This document shows, in pieces, positions 8,099-16,316 of a stretch of 64,000 bases of DNA. Source of the stretch: Streptomyces albogriseolus (GTDB lineage Bacteria; Actinomycetota; Actinomycetes; Streptomycetales; Streptomycetaceae). The stretch's first letter is position 1. Each line of letters starts with the position of its first letter. Both the position numbers and the translations under genes were made by a program. The stretch is from positions 1 through 64,000 of the forward strand of contig BMVA01000004.1 of the NCBI GenBank assembly GCA_014650475.1, given 5' to 3'. Below the pieces are notes generated by a model, which saw only the letters and a program-made list of their open reading frames with translations, searched no databases and was not told the origin of the DNA.

Positions 8099-9613
8099 AT
8101 GAGCCACCGGCCCGCGCGCCGAGCCCGCCGCGCCAGCGCCAGCCCCCTGTTCACCCCACACGGCACCGACCGTGCCTCCCGCAGGGCCGCTCGCCGACAG
8201 CTCGCCGAGGCAACAGCGAAGGCCCGCGCCGAAGCCGCCGCACACACCAGCAGCGCCGGCGTAGAGGAACAGGAGATGCCGCCGCCCCTCTTCCCGCCCG
8301 CCGGGCGGCCCGGCCCCGCGTCCTCCCGCAACAACAAGCTCAAGCTGCCCGCCCACCGCATGACCACCGCCACCGCCTCTGGGGCGTACCCGTTTCTCGC
8401 CGAAGGCGGCCTCGGCGCCGAGGGCATCTACATCGGCCGCGACGTCCACGCCGAAGCGAGCTTCGTCTTCGACCCGTTCGCGCTGTACGGCAAGGTCGAG
8501 GGCTTCACCAACCCCAACGTGCTGTTGGCCGGCGTGATCGGTCAGGGCAAGAGCGCGTTGGCCAAGAGCTTCGCGCTGCGATCGATCGCCTTCGGATACC
8601 GGGTCTACGTCCCCTGTGACCCCAAGGGTGAATGGACTCCGGTGGCACGGGCGCTGGGCGGCACCTCCATCGCGCTCGGGCCCGGGCTGCCCGGCAAGCT
8701 CAATCCCCTGGACGCGGCGCCGCGACCGCCGTCGGTCTCCGAGACGGACTGGGCGGGTGAGATCCGCAAGCGCCGTCTGCTGCTGCTCGGCTCGCTGGCC
8801 CGCACCGTGCTCGGGCGGGACCTGCTGCCGATGGAGCACACCGGGCTCGACGTCGCTCTGGACGCCGTGGTCACCCGCGCTGCCGAAAGCGGACGCACCC
8901 CGCTGCTCGGCGACATCGCCGCCACCCTCAACAACCCCGACGAACTCGACACGGCCGGCGGCCTGATGTCCGGCCGCCTCGGCGACGCCTCCCGCGACCT
9001 GGCCCACGCGATGCGCCGCCTGGTCCACGGCGACCTCGCCGGGATGTTCGACGCCCCCAGCACTGTCACGTTCGACCCCAACTCGCCGATGCTGACCATC
9101 GACCTGTCCCGCCTGGGCGGCTCCGGTGACGACACCGCGCTCGTCCTCGCCATGACCTGTGCCTCGGCATGGATGGAGTCCGCGCTGTCCGACCCGAACG
9201 GCGGGAGGCGCTGGATCGTCTACGACGAAGCCTGGCGCCTGATGCGCCACCCCGGCCTGCTGCAGCGCATGCAGTCCCAGTGGAAGCTGAGCCGCGGCCT
9301 GGGCATCGCCAACCTGATGGTGATCCACCGGCTGTCCGACCTGCTCACCGCCGGCGACGCCGGATCCCGCGGACGTGCCCTGGCCGAAGGTCTGCTCGCC
9401 GACTGCTCGACCCGCATCATCTACCGGCAGGAGACTGACCAACTCCATGCCGCAGCAGCGCTGTTGGGCCTTACCTCGGTGGAGACCGAGGCCATCTCTC
9501 ACCTCAACCGCGGGCGGGGGCTCTGGCGGGTCGCCGGACGATCTTTCATCGTCCAACATCAACTCCACCCGCACGAGCTGGCGCTCTTCGACACCGACGC
9601 CCGCATGCACTGA
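8099..9613 (+). CDS. VirB4-type conjugation ATPase (C-terminal half type)
   Basis: Energises the transfer channel. Residues 1-90 are basic and disordered; then come the ATPase core with Walker A (GVIGQGKSALAKS, about residue 145) and Walker B (WIVYDEAW, about residue 375), and the VirB4 arginine/QR segment (VIHRLSDLL ... IYRQE). At 504 residues it lacks the N-terminal VirB4 domain of full-length relatives; that part may be supplied by the SCO6880-like protein. The ATG at 8099 has a GAAAG ribosome site. The last 30 residues recur as a broken copy at 11539-11628. Confidence 0.9.
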   Translation: MSHRPARRARRASASPLFTPHGTDRASRRAARRQLAEATAKARAEAAAHTSSAGVEEQEMPPPLFPPAGRPGPASSRNNKLKLPAHRMTTATASGAYPFLAEGGLGAEGIYIGRDVHAEASFVFDPFALYGKVEGFTNPNVLLAGVIGQGKSALAKSFALRSIAFGYRVYVPCDPKGEWTPVARALGGTSIALGPGLPGKLNPLDAAPRPPSVSETDWAGEIRKRRLLLLGSLARTVLGRDLLPMEHTGLDVALDAVVTRAAESGRTPLLGDIAATLNNPDELDTAGGLMSGRLGDASRDLAHAMRRLVHGDLAGMFDAPSTVTFDPNSPMLTIDLSRLGGSGDDTALVLAMTCASAWMESALSDPNGGRRWIVYDEAWRLMRHPGLLQRMQSQWKLSRGLGIANLMVIHRLSDLLTAGDAGSRGRALAEGLLADCSTRIIYRQETDQLHAAAALLGLTSVETEAISHLNRGRGLWRVAGRSFIVQHQLHPHELALFDTDARMH

Positions 9614-9627
9614 AACGCAAGAGGCTC

Positions 9628-10197
9628 ATGAAACCCGATGTCCAGCGCGAACTGATACCTCGCGACGACACCCTCCGCCTGATCGGCGCGCTCGACGCCC
9701 TGAAGGAAAAGCTGCTCGACGCCTCCCAGCAATGGGAACTGCTGGACGAGCACGGACATGTGCCGGCCGAGCCCTCCTACGCGGAACTACTCCAACACGC
9801 CGCCGACGCGCAGGACCTCTCCCGCGACGTCCTCCGGCTGGCTGCCGACTTCGCCCGGAGCCCTCACAGCACGAAACGCGCTGGCAGCGCCGTACTCGCC
9901 CACCTCGCGACAGCGGCCACCCTGTCGAGCCACGCCGCACCGCACTTCACCGAGACTGCGGAGACCGCCCTATCCCTGTCCCGGCCCTTTGGCCCGACCG
10001 ACCGGACGTACCCGGAGAACCGCATGGTCATCGACCACGCCACGGCCCGCGCCTATCTGCGGCGCACCTCGGAATCCCTCCGTGACGCGGCCAAGGAACT
10101 CACCGCGCACCTCGACTTCCACCGCTTCTTCCCCACGCCTTCCCGACAGCAGAGCCCGGCGCCTGCGCCGCCCAGGCCGAGCGCACGCCACCGGTAG
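9628..10197 (+). CDS. hypothetical helical protein
   Basis: A 189-residue, almost entirely alpha-helical soluble protein with a Pro-rich basic tail. Its ATG follows AAGAGG and the virB4 stop is 14 bases upstream, so it belongs to the same operon. Its middle helices resemble the helical module seen in several neighbours (for example at 13226 and 21315). Function unknown. Confidence 0.65.
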   Translation: MKPDVQRELIPRDDTLRLIGALDALKEKLLDASQQWELLDEHGHVPAEPSYAELLQHAADAQDLSRDVLRLAADFARSPHSTKRAGSAVLAHLATAATLSSHAAPHFTETAETALSLSRPFGPTDRTYPENRMVIDHATARAYLRRTSESLRDAAKELTAHLDFHRFFPTPSRQQSPAPAPPRPSARHR

Positions 10198-10242
10198 CCC
10201 GTGCCGAGGCATCTACGTCGGCATCCCACCGCAAGGAGTCCC

Positions 10243-10485
10243 CTGAACCGCCCCGCCCATTTCAGCGACGCCGACTGGGCCGAGTACCAGCAGTGCCAAG
10301 CCGAGCACGACGACCTCATGGCCCAGGTCGCCGAGCGCGAAGCCCAGATGGAACACGGCCTGATCGACGCCTACGACGAGTACGAATTCGACTTCACCCC
10401 TCTTGCGGAGCCAAAGCCCAGTCCCACTCGCCGGACCCCGCCGCTGCGTCGCACACCCTCGCGCGGGAGAAGCCGTGGTCGCTGA
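10243..10485 (+). CDS. small acidic hypothetical protein
   Basis: An 80-residue protein with an acidic helical centre and a very basic tail. AAGGAG lies four bases before CTG 10243 and there is no nearby ATG; a GTG at 10201 would give 94 residues but has no ribosome site. Its end overlaps the next gene by 11 bases, which suggests translational coupling. No family recognised. Confidence 0.5.
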   Translation: MNRPAHFSDADWAEYQQCQAEHDDLMAQVAEREAQMEHGLIDAYDEYEFDFTPLAEPKPSPTRRTPPLRRTPSRGRSRGR

Positions 10486-11422
10486 GGACAAGAACACCCC
10501 GACCGCCTCCCACGCCGACGCCCGCCGCACGTCCGCCGCCGCGTCCGCGCTCGCGCCGCTCCCCGACCACCGCAACGTGGACACCGCCTGGTGGCAGGAA
10601 CTGTGGCGCCGCCACGCGCACATCACCACGCCACTGCGGCAACGCGGCCTGGAGTGCGACATCGAGTTCGGCCTCAGCGCGTACATCGTGCGCGTATCAC
10701 TCCCCGACGACAGTTACCTGATCATCGGCCCGCCGCAGGAGCCCTCCTGCGACCGTCCTCCAGGGGACCCGCAGGGGTGGATCGTGACCCGCCAGCATCC
10801 CGACGAGCAGGCGCTGTTCGAAGTGATCTACGACTCGGCCCCCTCCGCCGACCCACGTGCCCCGGAGCGGCCCGAAGCCCGCCACGGCGGCAACGCCACG
10901 CCCCTGATCGAGGCGATCGACCAGCGGCTCATCCAGCTCGGGCTGCTGCCCGCTCCCTCCTCGTCCACCGCAAGCGCGCTCTTGTCCGCAGCCACGCCGA
11001 CGCTCCGCCCGCCCAAGACCCTGGACGTCTCCGACAACGCGGACCGCACCTCCGTCTACGTCTACGGCAACGCGCTCCTCGCTCTCACCGACCGGCTCAA
11101 CGCAACCGAGTCGCATGCGGACGCCGCCGCCCTGCTGCACCAGGTCCTGGACCCCACCAGCGGCCTGCTGGAGCGGCTCGGCGAGTTCTTCGAAGCAGCC
11201 GGGGAGAAAGCCAAGGAAGCCGAGCAGGACGACGGATTCGACCTCCACTACGACCTTGAGGACGCCGCAGCCACCTTGCGCAGTCTCGGTGAGGGCCTGC
11301 ACACCGCCGTCGACCGCATGCGTGCCCTGGCCCCCGCGCGCCAGACCACCAGTGCTGCCCTCCCGTCGGGCCCAAGCCCGGGGCTGCCAACATCACGAGG
11401 TCCACGTGCCAGAACCCGCTGA
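10475..11422 (+). CDS. hypothetical protein with helical C-terminal module
   Basis: A 315-residue protein. The N-terminal 150 residues look alpha/beta (SAYIVRVSLPDDSYLIIGPP). The C-terminal 130 residues are helical and match the repeated accessory module 'A-x(2)-L-x(2)-V-L-D-P-x(2)-G-L-L' also seen at 24136. The GTG start at 10475 is five bases after GGGAG. Not recognised beyond being a Streptomyces mobile-element protein. Confidence 0.65.
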   Translation: MVAEDKNTPTASHADARRTSAAASALAPLPDHRNVDTAWWQELWRRHAHITTPLRQRGLECDIEFGLSAYIVRVSLPDDSYLIIGPPQEPSCDRPPGDPQGWIVTRQHPDEQALFEVIYDSAPSADPRAPERPEARHGGNATPLIEAIDQRLIQLGLLPAPSSSTASALLSAATPTLRPPKTLDVSDNADRTSVYVYGNALLALTDRLNATESHADAAALLHQVLDPTSGLLERLGEFFEAAGEKAKEAEQDDGFDLHYDLEDAAATLRSLGEGLHTAVDRMRALAPARQTTSAALPSGPSPGLPTSRGPRARTR

Positions 11423-11538
11423 ACAGTCGACGCCGCATCGGGTGGCAGCAGCTGTCCCTCGAACTGCGCGGCGCCTCCGAGCCCCTCGGACTGCTCGACC
11501 ACACCGGCCACGTCCTCGCCCCCTGCCCGTGCGCACGT

Positions 11539-11628
11539 CGCGGACGCGGACCAGGGCGGGGCGTCGGCCAGAGCTTCATCGTCCAACATCAACTCCATCC
11601 GCACGGGCTGGCGTTGTTCGACACTGAC
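11539..11628 (+). pseudogene. remnant of a second virB4 3' end
   Basis: Reading this frame gives RGRGPGRGVGQSFIVQHQ and then LHPHGLALFDTD. The intact VirB4 at 8099 ends RGRGLWRVAGRSFIVQHQ then LHPHELALFDTD. The nucleotide match over about 90 bases is close. Nothing upstream in this frame resembles VirB4, so only the tail survives. It directly precedes the gene at 11652 and marks an old recombination or duplication end. Confidence 0.85.
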
Positions 11629-11651
11629 GGCACTACAGACAAGACAAGCAC

Positions 11652-12524
11652 ATGCCCTCTATTAGCCTCGGCGATCACGACCAGATCGGCGTCATCGCCC
11701 TCACCAGCAACGACGCCCCCGCAGCAGCCCACACACTCCTTGCCGAGCACGGCTTCTGGCGCCCACGTGGCGTCTTCGGCTACATCCTGATCCACGACAG
11801 GTACGACCACGACGTTCCGGCCCGGCTCGAGCGGTTCCTTGCCGCTGCCGCCCGGCAGGGCATCGGCGTGGAATACCACTTGCCCCGTATCCTCCCGGAC
11901 GCCGGATCTCCCGCGGCGGGGAAGCGCGTTGAGGAACTGTGGCGCGAGAACCAGGAACGGGAGTACCGCCGTTCACGGCGCCAGGCCGCCCGGATCATCA
12001 CCTCCGGCAGCGATCTGGAATCCCTTGCCCACGGCCTGTCTCGCCGCCTGCCCGGCGAATGGACGTTCCACGTAACCGACTTCGTCGATCCGGGCAGCCA
12101 GCTCGACTTCTTCGACGACCTGTGGGACAACGCGTGCCTTGCCAGCGCCTGGATGCAATTCCGCGTTCCCCGCGCCGCGATTCTCTCCGGCCCCAGCCGC
12201 CTGGAGCTGGTCGTGATCGACCGCCCGCTGCACCGCGAACAGGTCCTCGTCGGCGCGCTGTCCCTGCACGGCATCACCCACGACTACTTCGGCGACGACA
12301 ACGCCCCGCACGCGATCGCGGTCCCCTCCGAGGCGGTCCGCGCCGCACACACGGTCACCCGACGGCTCCTGTCCCGCTACCACCAGGCCGCCCGCCGCCT
12401 TAGGAACCCATGCCCGCAACCCGCACCGACCTGTCCGTCTTCGCCACCGCCCTCGCCCAGCACCTGCCTGGACAGTGGTACCGCAAGTACGAAGGCTTCC
12501 CTCCTCCCAGAAACCACCGGTTGA
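11652..12524 (+). CDS. modular accessory protein: alpha/beta domain + LPG-W domain
   Basis: Residues 5-75 are one copy of the alpha/beta module that recurs in this cluster (DHDQIGVIALTS ... LLAEHGF ... GIGVEYHL). Residues 125-255 are the LPG-W module (LPGEWTFHV ... LVVIDRPLHREQVLVGAL ... RAAHTVTRRLLSRYHQA). The frame then runs 115 bases into the next gene as a Pro/Ser/Thr tail of no family character. The original stop was probably lost and the functional part ends near 12413. Function unknown; cytoplasmic, no catalytic motif seen. Confidence 0.65.
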   Translation: MPSISLGDHDQIGVIALTSNDAPAAAHTLLAEHGFWRPRGVFGYILIHDRYDHDVPARLERFLAAAARQGIGVEYHLPRILPDAGSPAAGKRVEELWRENQEREYRRSRRQAARIITSGSDLESLAHGLSRRLPGEWTFHVTDFVDPGSQLDFFDDLWDNACLASAWMQFRVPRAAILSGPSRLELVVIDRPLHREQVLVGALSLHGITHDYFGDDNAPHAIAVPSEAVRAAHTVTRRLLSRYHQAARRLRNPCPQPAPTCPSSPPPSPSTCLDSGTASTKASLLPETTG

Positions 12525-13198
12525 TCGCCGACCGCGTGTGGGACTGCGGTCCCGCCAATTCGGCCGTCCAGGACTTCCCCGACGCCCCCATCCTGCTCCT
12601 CGAAGGGCCCGACGACGCACAGCTGTGTGTCATCGAACGGCCCCGCCACCCCCGCCAGTACCTGGTCGCCCCGCTGGAGCCCGAGGGCTTCAAGCCGCAC
12701 CACTTCCGCATGGTGGACGAGCCGAACGGCATCGCCGTCCCCGACGATCCGGTCCGAGCCGCCGCCGCGGTCACGCGCCGCGTGCTGCCCCACTACCGGC
12801 AGGCCATGGACGCGGTCCGTCTCAACGCCCGCACCCAGCCCGAGCCCCCGCACCGGCTGCCCGCACCGGAGGTCGCCCAGACCCTCACGCTGATCTGGTA
12901 CCCCGACGGGGTCGTGGGCGCACCGTATAAGTCGGTACCGAAAGACGCCCGCACGGTGCTGTACGGCTGCCGTTTCCAATACCGCCCGCACGAGTCGGCG
13001 TTCGTCCTGCCTGCCTCCTACAGCACCAGCGACCGCGCCCTGCTCATCCAGAGCGCCGTGCGGCTGCTCACCGCTCAGGGCATCGGCGTCAACTTCCGCC
13101 ACGCCGCCCCCGCCTCCGCGGGCTCACCGACCCGCCCGCCCACAGCGGCGCTGGGCACGCAGCTTCCGGCGGGCGGGCCGTCCGCGGCACGGAGGTAG
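12410..13198 (+). CDS. modular accessory protein: LPG-W domain + alpha/beta domain
   Basis: A paralogue of its neighbour with the modules in the opposite order. Residues 10-150 form the LPG-W domain (LPGQWYRKY ... LCVIERPRHPRQYLVAPL ... RAAAAVTRRVLPHYRQA). Residues 160-245 form the alpha/beta module (LIWYPDGVVGAPY ... LLTAQGIGVNFRHA). The start is ATG 12410, inside the overlap with the previous frame. Soluble, function unknown. Confidence 0.7.
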   Translation: MPATRTDLSVFATALAQHLPGQWYRKYEGFPPPRNHRLIADRVWDCGPANSAVQDFPDAPILLLEGPDDAQLCVIERPRHPRQYLVAPLEPEGFKPHHFRMVDEPNGIAVPDDPVRAAAAVTRRVLPHYRQAMDAVRLNARTQPEPPHRLPAPEVAQTLTLIWYPDGVVGAPYKSVPKDARTVLYGCRFQYRPHESAFVLPASYSTSDRALLIQSAVRLLTAQGIGVNFRHAAPASAGSPTRPPTAALGTQLPAGGPSAARR

Positions 13199-13225
13199 AC
13201 GCCCCCACTCATCCTGGAGTTGCCG

Positions 13226-13756
13226 CTGTCCGATCCTGACCAGCGGATGCTGCTGCACGACGTGGCGGACCGGCTCAACACCGTGGCCGAGCACCTCCCG
13301 CTCCCCGACCAGATCCAACCCGATCCCGGGCTGAGCGAGATCCTGGACGACGAAGTCCGCCACCTGGCCCGGCTGCTGACCTACCTCGCCGGCGAGACCG
13401 CCTTCCGCCACCGGGCCGCCGGCCGCTACCCGACCCGCGTCACGGCCACCCACCGCCGCACCACGCTCGCTCTCGCCCGAGCGGCCGAGCCCACCGGTGC
13501 CGCGCTCGCCGCCCTCGGAGCCGCCGTCCACCACCTCGGCCTCCTCGCCGACCACACGCGCCAAGCGCCTGGTCCCGCCCGCACCCGGGCGATCGCCTCC
13601 GCGCACCAGGGTCTCGTGGACCGGCTCGGTGAGAGCCGCACCCACCTCGCCCGCGCCGCGAAGCAACTGCGTGCCGCCGCCGATATCCGGGCGACACCAG
13701 CCGTGACCGCGCCGTCCCCGCGAGCGGCATCCGCCACCGCATCCCGTACCCGCTAA
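13226..13756 (+). CDS. hypothetical helical protein
   Basis: A 176-residue helical, Arg/Ala/His-rich protein resembling the stand-alone helical modules of this cluster. CTG 13226 is six bases after GGAG; a TTG at 13220 would sit directly against the ribosome site. No membrane segment or catalytic motif is evident. Confidence 0.6.
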   Translation: MSDPDQRMLLHDVADRLNTVAEHLPLPDQIQPDPGLSEILDDEVRHLARLLTYLAGETAFRHRAAGRYPTRVTATHRRTTLALARAAEPTGAALAALGAAVHHLGLLADHTRQAPGPARTRAIASAHQGLVDRLGESRTHLARAAKQLRAAADIRATPAVTAPSPRAASATASRTR

Positions 13757-13781
13757 CCCGCTATTTTCCCGGAGCTCCCTG

Positions 13782-14852
13782 ATTCCCCTGCACACCTCCG
13801 CCCGCCGCACCGCCCTCCTGCTCACCGCTGTATCCGTCGCGCTGACCGCGTCCGCCTGCGCCACCTCCGACAGCCCGGACGCCGACACCACAGCCACGGC
13901 CACCCGCAGCGCCTCCCCCACCCCGACCGCCGAGCCGGCGCTGACGAAGAAGGAGGCCCTCGCCCAGATCGCCCACTACTCCAAGATCAACAATCAGGCC
14001 AACGCCGACCGGAACCGCGCCCTGCTCGACACGGTCGAGGACGGCCCGCTGTACGCGATGTCCATCTCTGACTACATAGAGACCGAGGGGCTTCCCGCGG
14101 CAGACCGCAAGCCGTACAAGCCGTGGTCCTACGACTCCGCGAACGCCAAGCTGTACATCCCGCGCCTGGCCGCCGGGCAGGACCGCTGGTTCGCCGCCGC
14201 GCTTTCGGACCAGAAGGGCAAGGCCCCCTCGCGTCTGGCGGTCTTTGCCGAACAACCCCAGCACAGGCGCTGGGAGTTGGTATCCGTCGTCGACCTCGAC
14301 AGGCAGAAGCTGCCCGACGTCGCCCTCGACCTGGATGGGTACGCGACGGCCGTCGCCACCGACGGCAACAAGCAGCTGGCAGCCGGTGCCGACCTCCTAC
14401 GCACCGGCGTGCTCGACAACTTCGCCACCGGAGGCGCGAACACCGGGACGAAGGTCTTCGCCCCGACCAGGGCGAGCAAGCGGCAGATCGAGGTCCACGA
14501 CAAAACCGGCACCCGCTACGGGAACCAGGGCACCACCGTCTTCGCCGGCGCCGCCAACCGCTATACGGACGCCTACGCCCTCAAGACCACCGACGGCGGT
14601 GCGCTGATCCTCTTCTCCCACACGCACACCCAGACCGACGCCGTCGCGCACCCCGGCCTGCAGATCAACCCCGGCAAGGACGACCGCGCCTGGCTCCACG
14701 ACGTGCCACGCACCTCCATCACGTACACGTTCGTGTGCAACGACGCCGCCACCGTCCCCGCGAAGGCCGAACCATCCCGGCTGATCGGCTACACCTGCGC
14801 CCGCACCGACGCCTCCGGCCCCCCGGTCGCCTCCTGGTCGGACCGCGCGTAG
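13782..14852 (+). CDS. secreted lipoprotein of unknown function
   Basis: A lipoprotein signal (RRTALLLTAVSVALTASAC) puts the lipidated Cys about 28 residues in. A Ser/Thr/Pro linker follows, then a 300-residue extracellular domain with beta-rich stretches. No ATG or GTG lies between the previous gene and the signal peptide. GGAG is seven bases before ATT 13782, and CTG codons stand at 13779 and 13788. An anchored exported domain in a transfer cluster could act at the mating surface; no family is recognised with confidence. Confidence 0.7.
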   Translation: MPLHTSARRTALLLTAVSVALTASACATSDSPDADTTATATRSASPTPTAEPALTKKEALAQIAHYSKINNQANADRNRALLDTVEDGPLYAMSISDYIETEGLPAADRKPYKPWSYDSANAKLYIPRLAAGQDRWFAAALSDQKGKAPSRLAVFAEQPQHRRWELVSVVDLDRQKLPDVALDLDGYATAVATDGNKQLAAGADLLRTGVLDNFATGGANTGTKVFAPTRASKRQIEVHDKTGTRYGNQGTTVFAGAANRYTDAYALKTTDGGALILFSHTHTQTDAVAHPGLQINPGKDDRAWLHDVPRTSITYTFVCNDAATVPAKAEPSRLIGYTCARTDASGPPVASWSDRA

Positions 14853-14932
14853 ACGTGTCCCGTCCCAGGCGCCGCACGCCACCTTGATGGCCGCCGAACG
14901 TCCCCTCGCCCTTGCTCAATCTGGAGAACTCC

Positions 14933-15523
14933 CTGTCCACACGTTCCTTCATTGCCCGCCCCACCGTCGGAACGGGGTACAGCGGCATCCACGTACAGCT
15001 CGACGGCGTACCCAGTCACCATCTCCCGCTGCTCCTGGCCGCGTACCAGTACAAGTTCGGACGCGACGTGGAGGCCATGTCCCGGCACCTCATCGACGAC
15101 GTCGCCGTCGGCTGGGACGAGCTGGGCACCGATCTCCTCGACGGTGCCCCGCCCGCGCTCGTAGCCGCGCTGACCGGCGGCGAGCAGTGGCCCAGCCGTA
15201 CCCTCGACCACCTGATCACCCCGGACGGCTCCCCGCCGGTGCGCATGTCGGTCACCGACGGGACCGCGGACGAGCAGGACATGCAGTGGGGCTACGTCCT
15301 GCACCAGCAGGGCATCGAGGTGATCAGCCTCCTCCATGAGGACATCGGCCCCGTCGTGGACTGGGCCACCGACCCGTGCACCGCCTTCAACGACCACCCG
15401 GCGGCCTGGTCCTCCCTCGAGCCCGCACCGGCTATCCGGGCATCGCGCAGCACGCCGCCCCGGAGCGCACCCGCCGCAGCCCCGGCGAAGGCCGGCACCC
15501 CACACCCCGCCACGCGCCGCTAG
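14933..15523 (+). CDS. hypothetical protein
   Basis: A 196-residue soluble acidic protein with a Pro/Ala-rich tail. CTG 14933 lies exactly six bases after GGAG; a TTG at 14912 in the same frame has no ribosome site. The first 150 residues have mixed helices and strands (GTGYSGIHVQLDG near the start, VLHQQGIEVISLLHEDIGP near 130). No family recognised. Confidence 0.6.
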   Translation: MSTRSFIARPTVGTGYSGIHVQLDGVPSHHLPLLLAAYQYKFGRDVEAMSRHLIDDVAVGWDELGTDLLDGAPPALVAALTGGEQWPSRTLDHLITPDGSPPVRMSVTDGTADEQDMQWGYVLHQQGIEVISLLHEDIGPVVDWATDPCTAFNDHPAAWSSLEPAPAIRASRSTPPRSAPAAAPAKAGTPHPATRR

Positions 15524-15551
15524 TCCCCCTCTCGTCTCCCCGGAGCCTTCC

Positions 15552-16316
15552 CTGCCCCCGCACACCACGCCCCTGATCACCGTCGTCATCGCCAGCCGCC
15601 TGCGCGAAGACCGGCTCGGCTACCTGACCGCCATGCACGCCAGCCTCACCCGGCAGTCCGTGCCGTGGGAGGCCGTGATCGCGCTCGACGGGGCCTCACC
15701 TGATCGCCTGCCGGCCCCGCTCGCGCAGGATTCCCGCGTCCGCACGCTGGTGCTGCCCCGTCCGGTCGGCGCCGCCTGCGCCCGAAATCTGGCCCTCGCC
15801 CACGTCCGCACCCGGTACACCAACTGGGCTGATGACGATGACGAGTTCACCGACGACGCCATGTCCGTGCGGCTGAACGCCCTGGAGTCCACCGGGGTCG
15901 GCTGGTGTGCGGGATGGAGCGAGGACCAGCACCAGGACGGCTCGACCACCCTGTGGCGATGTCCCACTCCGCCCGGCCGCCACGAGGCGGGCGATGTGTG
16001 GACGTACTGGAAGTCGCCGACGGACACCATCCCCATCGGGCCGACCACGATCCTCGCCCGCACCGACCTCGTGCGCGCCGCGCCGATGGGCGGCCTCGTC
16101 CAGGGCGAGGACTACTGCGCGGCCCTCGGCGTAACCGCCCTCGCGCCCGGAATCCTGCTGCCGGTCCCCGTGTACAGGTATCGCAAATGGGACGGGCAGA
16201 TGACGGCCCAGGTCGGATACGACCAGCTGGAGGCGGCGGCCCGGGAGCACGCTTGGGCCTACGGCCGCAGCCTGCGCTCCGTCCTGCGCCGCGGTGAGGA
16301 CCTGGTCCATGGCTGA
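15552..16316 (+). CDS. family 2 glycosyltransferase
   Basis: A GT-A fold sugar transferase of 254 residues. It opens with LITVVIASRLREDRL, the usual first strand of family 2; the acidic metal/nucleotide-sugar site is the DDDDEF cluster near residue 98, and GEDYCAAL near residue 185 fits the acceptor/catalytic-base region. No membrane segment. It is the only recognisable metabolic-type enzyme inside the transfer cluster, and the target sugar is unknown. CTG 15552 sits six bases after GGAG. It overlaps the next gene by eight bases. Confidence 0.8.
   Translation: MPPHTTPLITVVIASRLREDRLGYLTAMHASLTRQSVPWEAVIALDGASPDRLPAPLAQDSRVRTLVLPRPVGAACARNLALAHVRTRYTNWADDDDEFTDDAMSVRLNALESTGVGWCAGWSEDQHQDGSTTLWRCPTPPGRHEAGDVWTYWKSPTDTIPIGPTTILARTDLVRAAPMGGLVQGEDYCAALGVTALAPGILLPVPVYRYRKWDGQMTAQVGYDQLEAAAREHAWAYGRSLRSVLRRGEDLVHG

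Noticed and set aside
12414..12524. C-terminal 40 residues of the 11652 gene product as a real domain
   Set aside because: They are Pro/Ser/Thr low-complexity sequence created by reading through the start of the next, clearly conserved gene in another frame.
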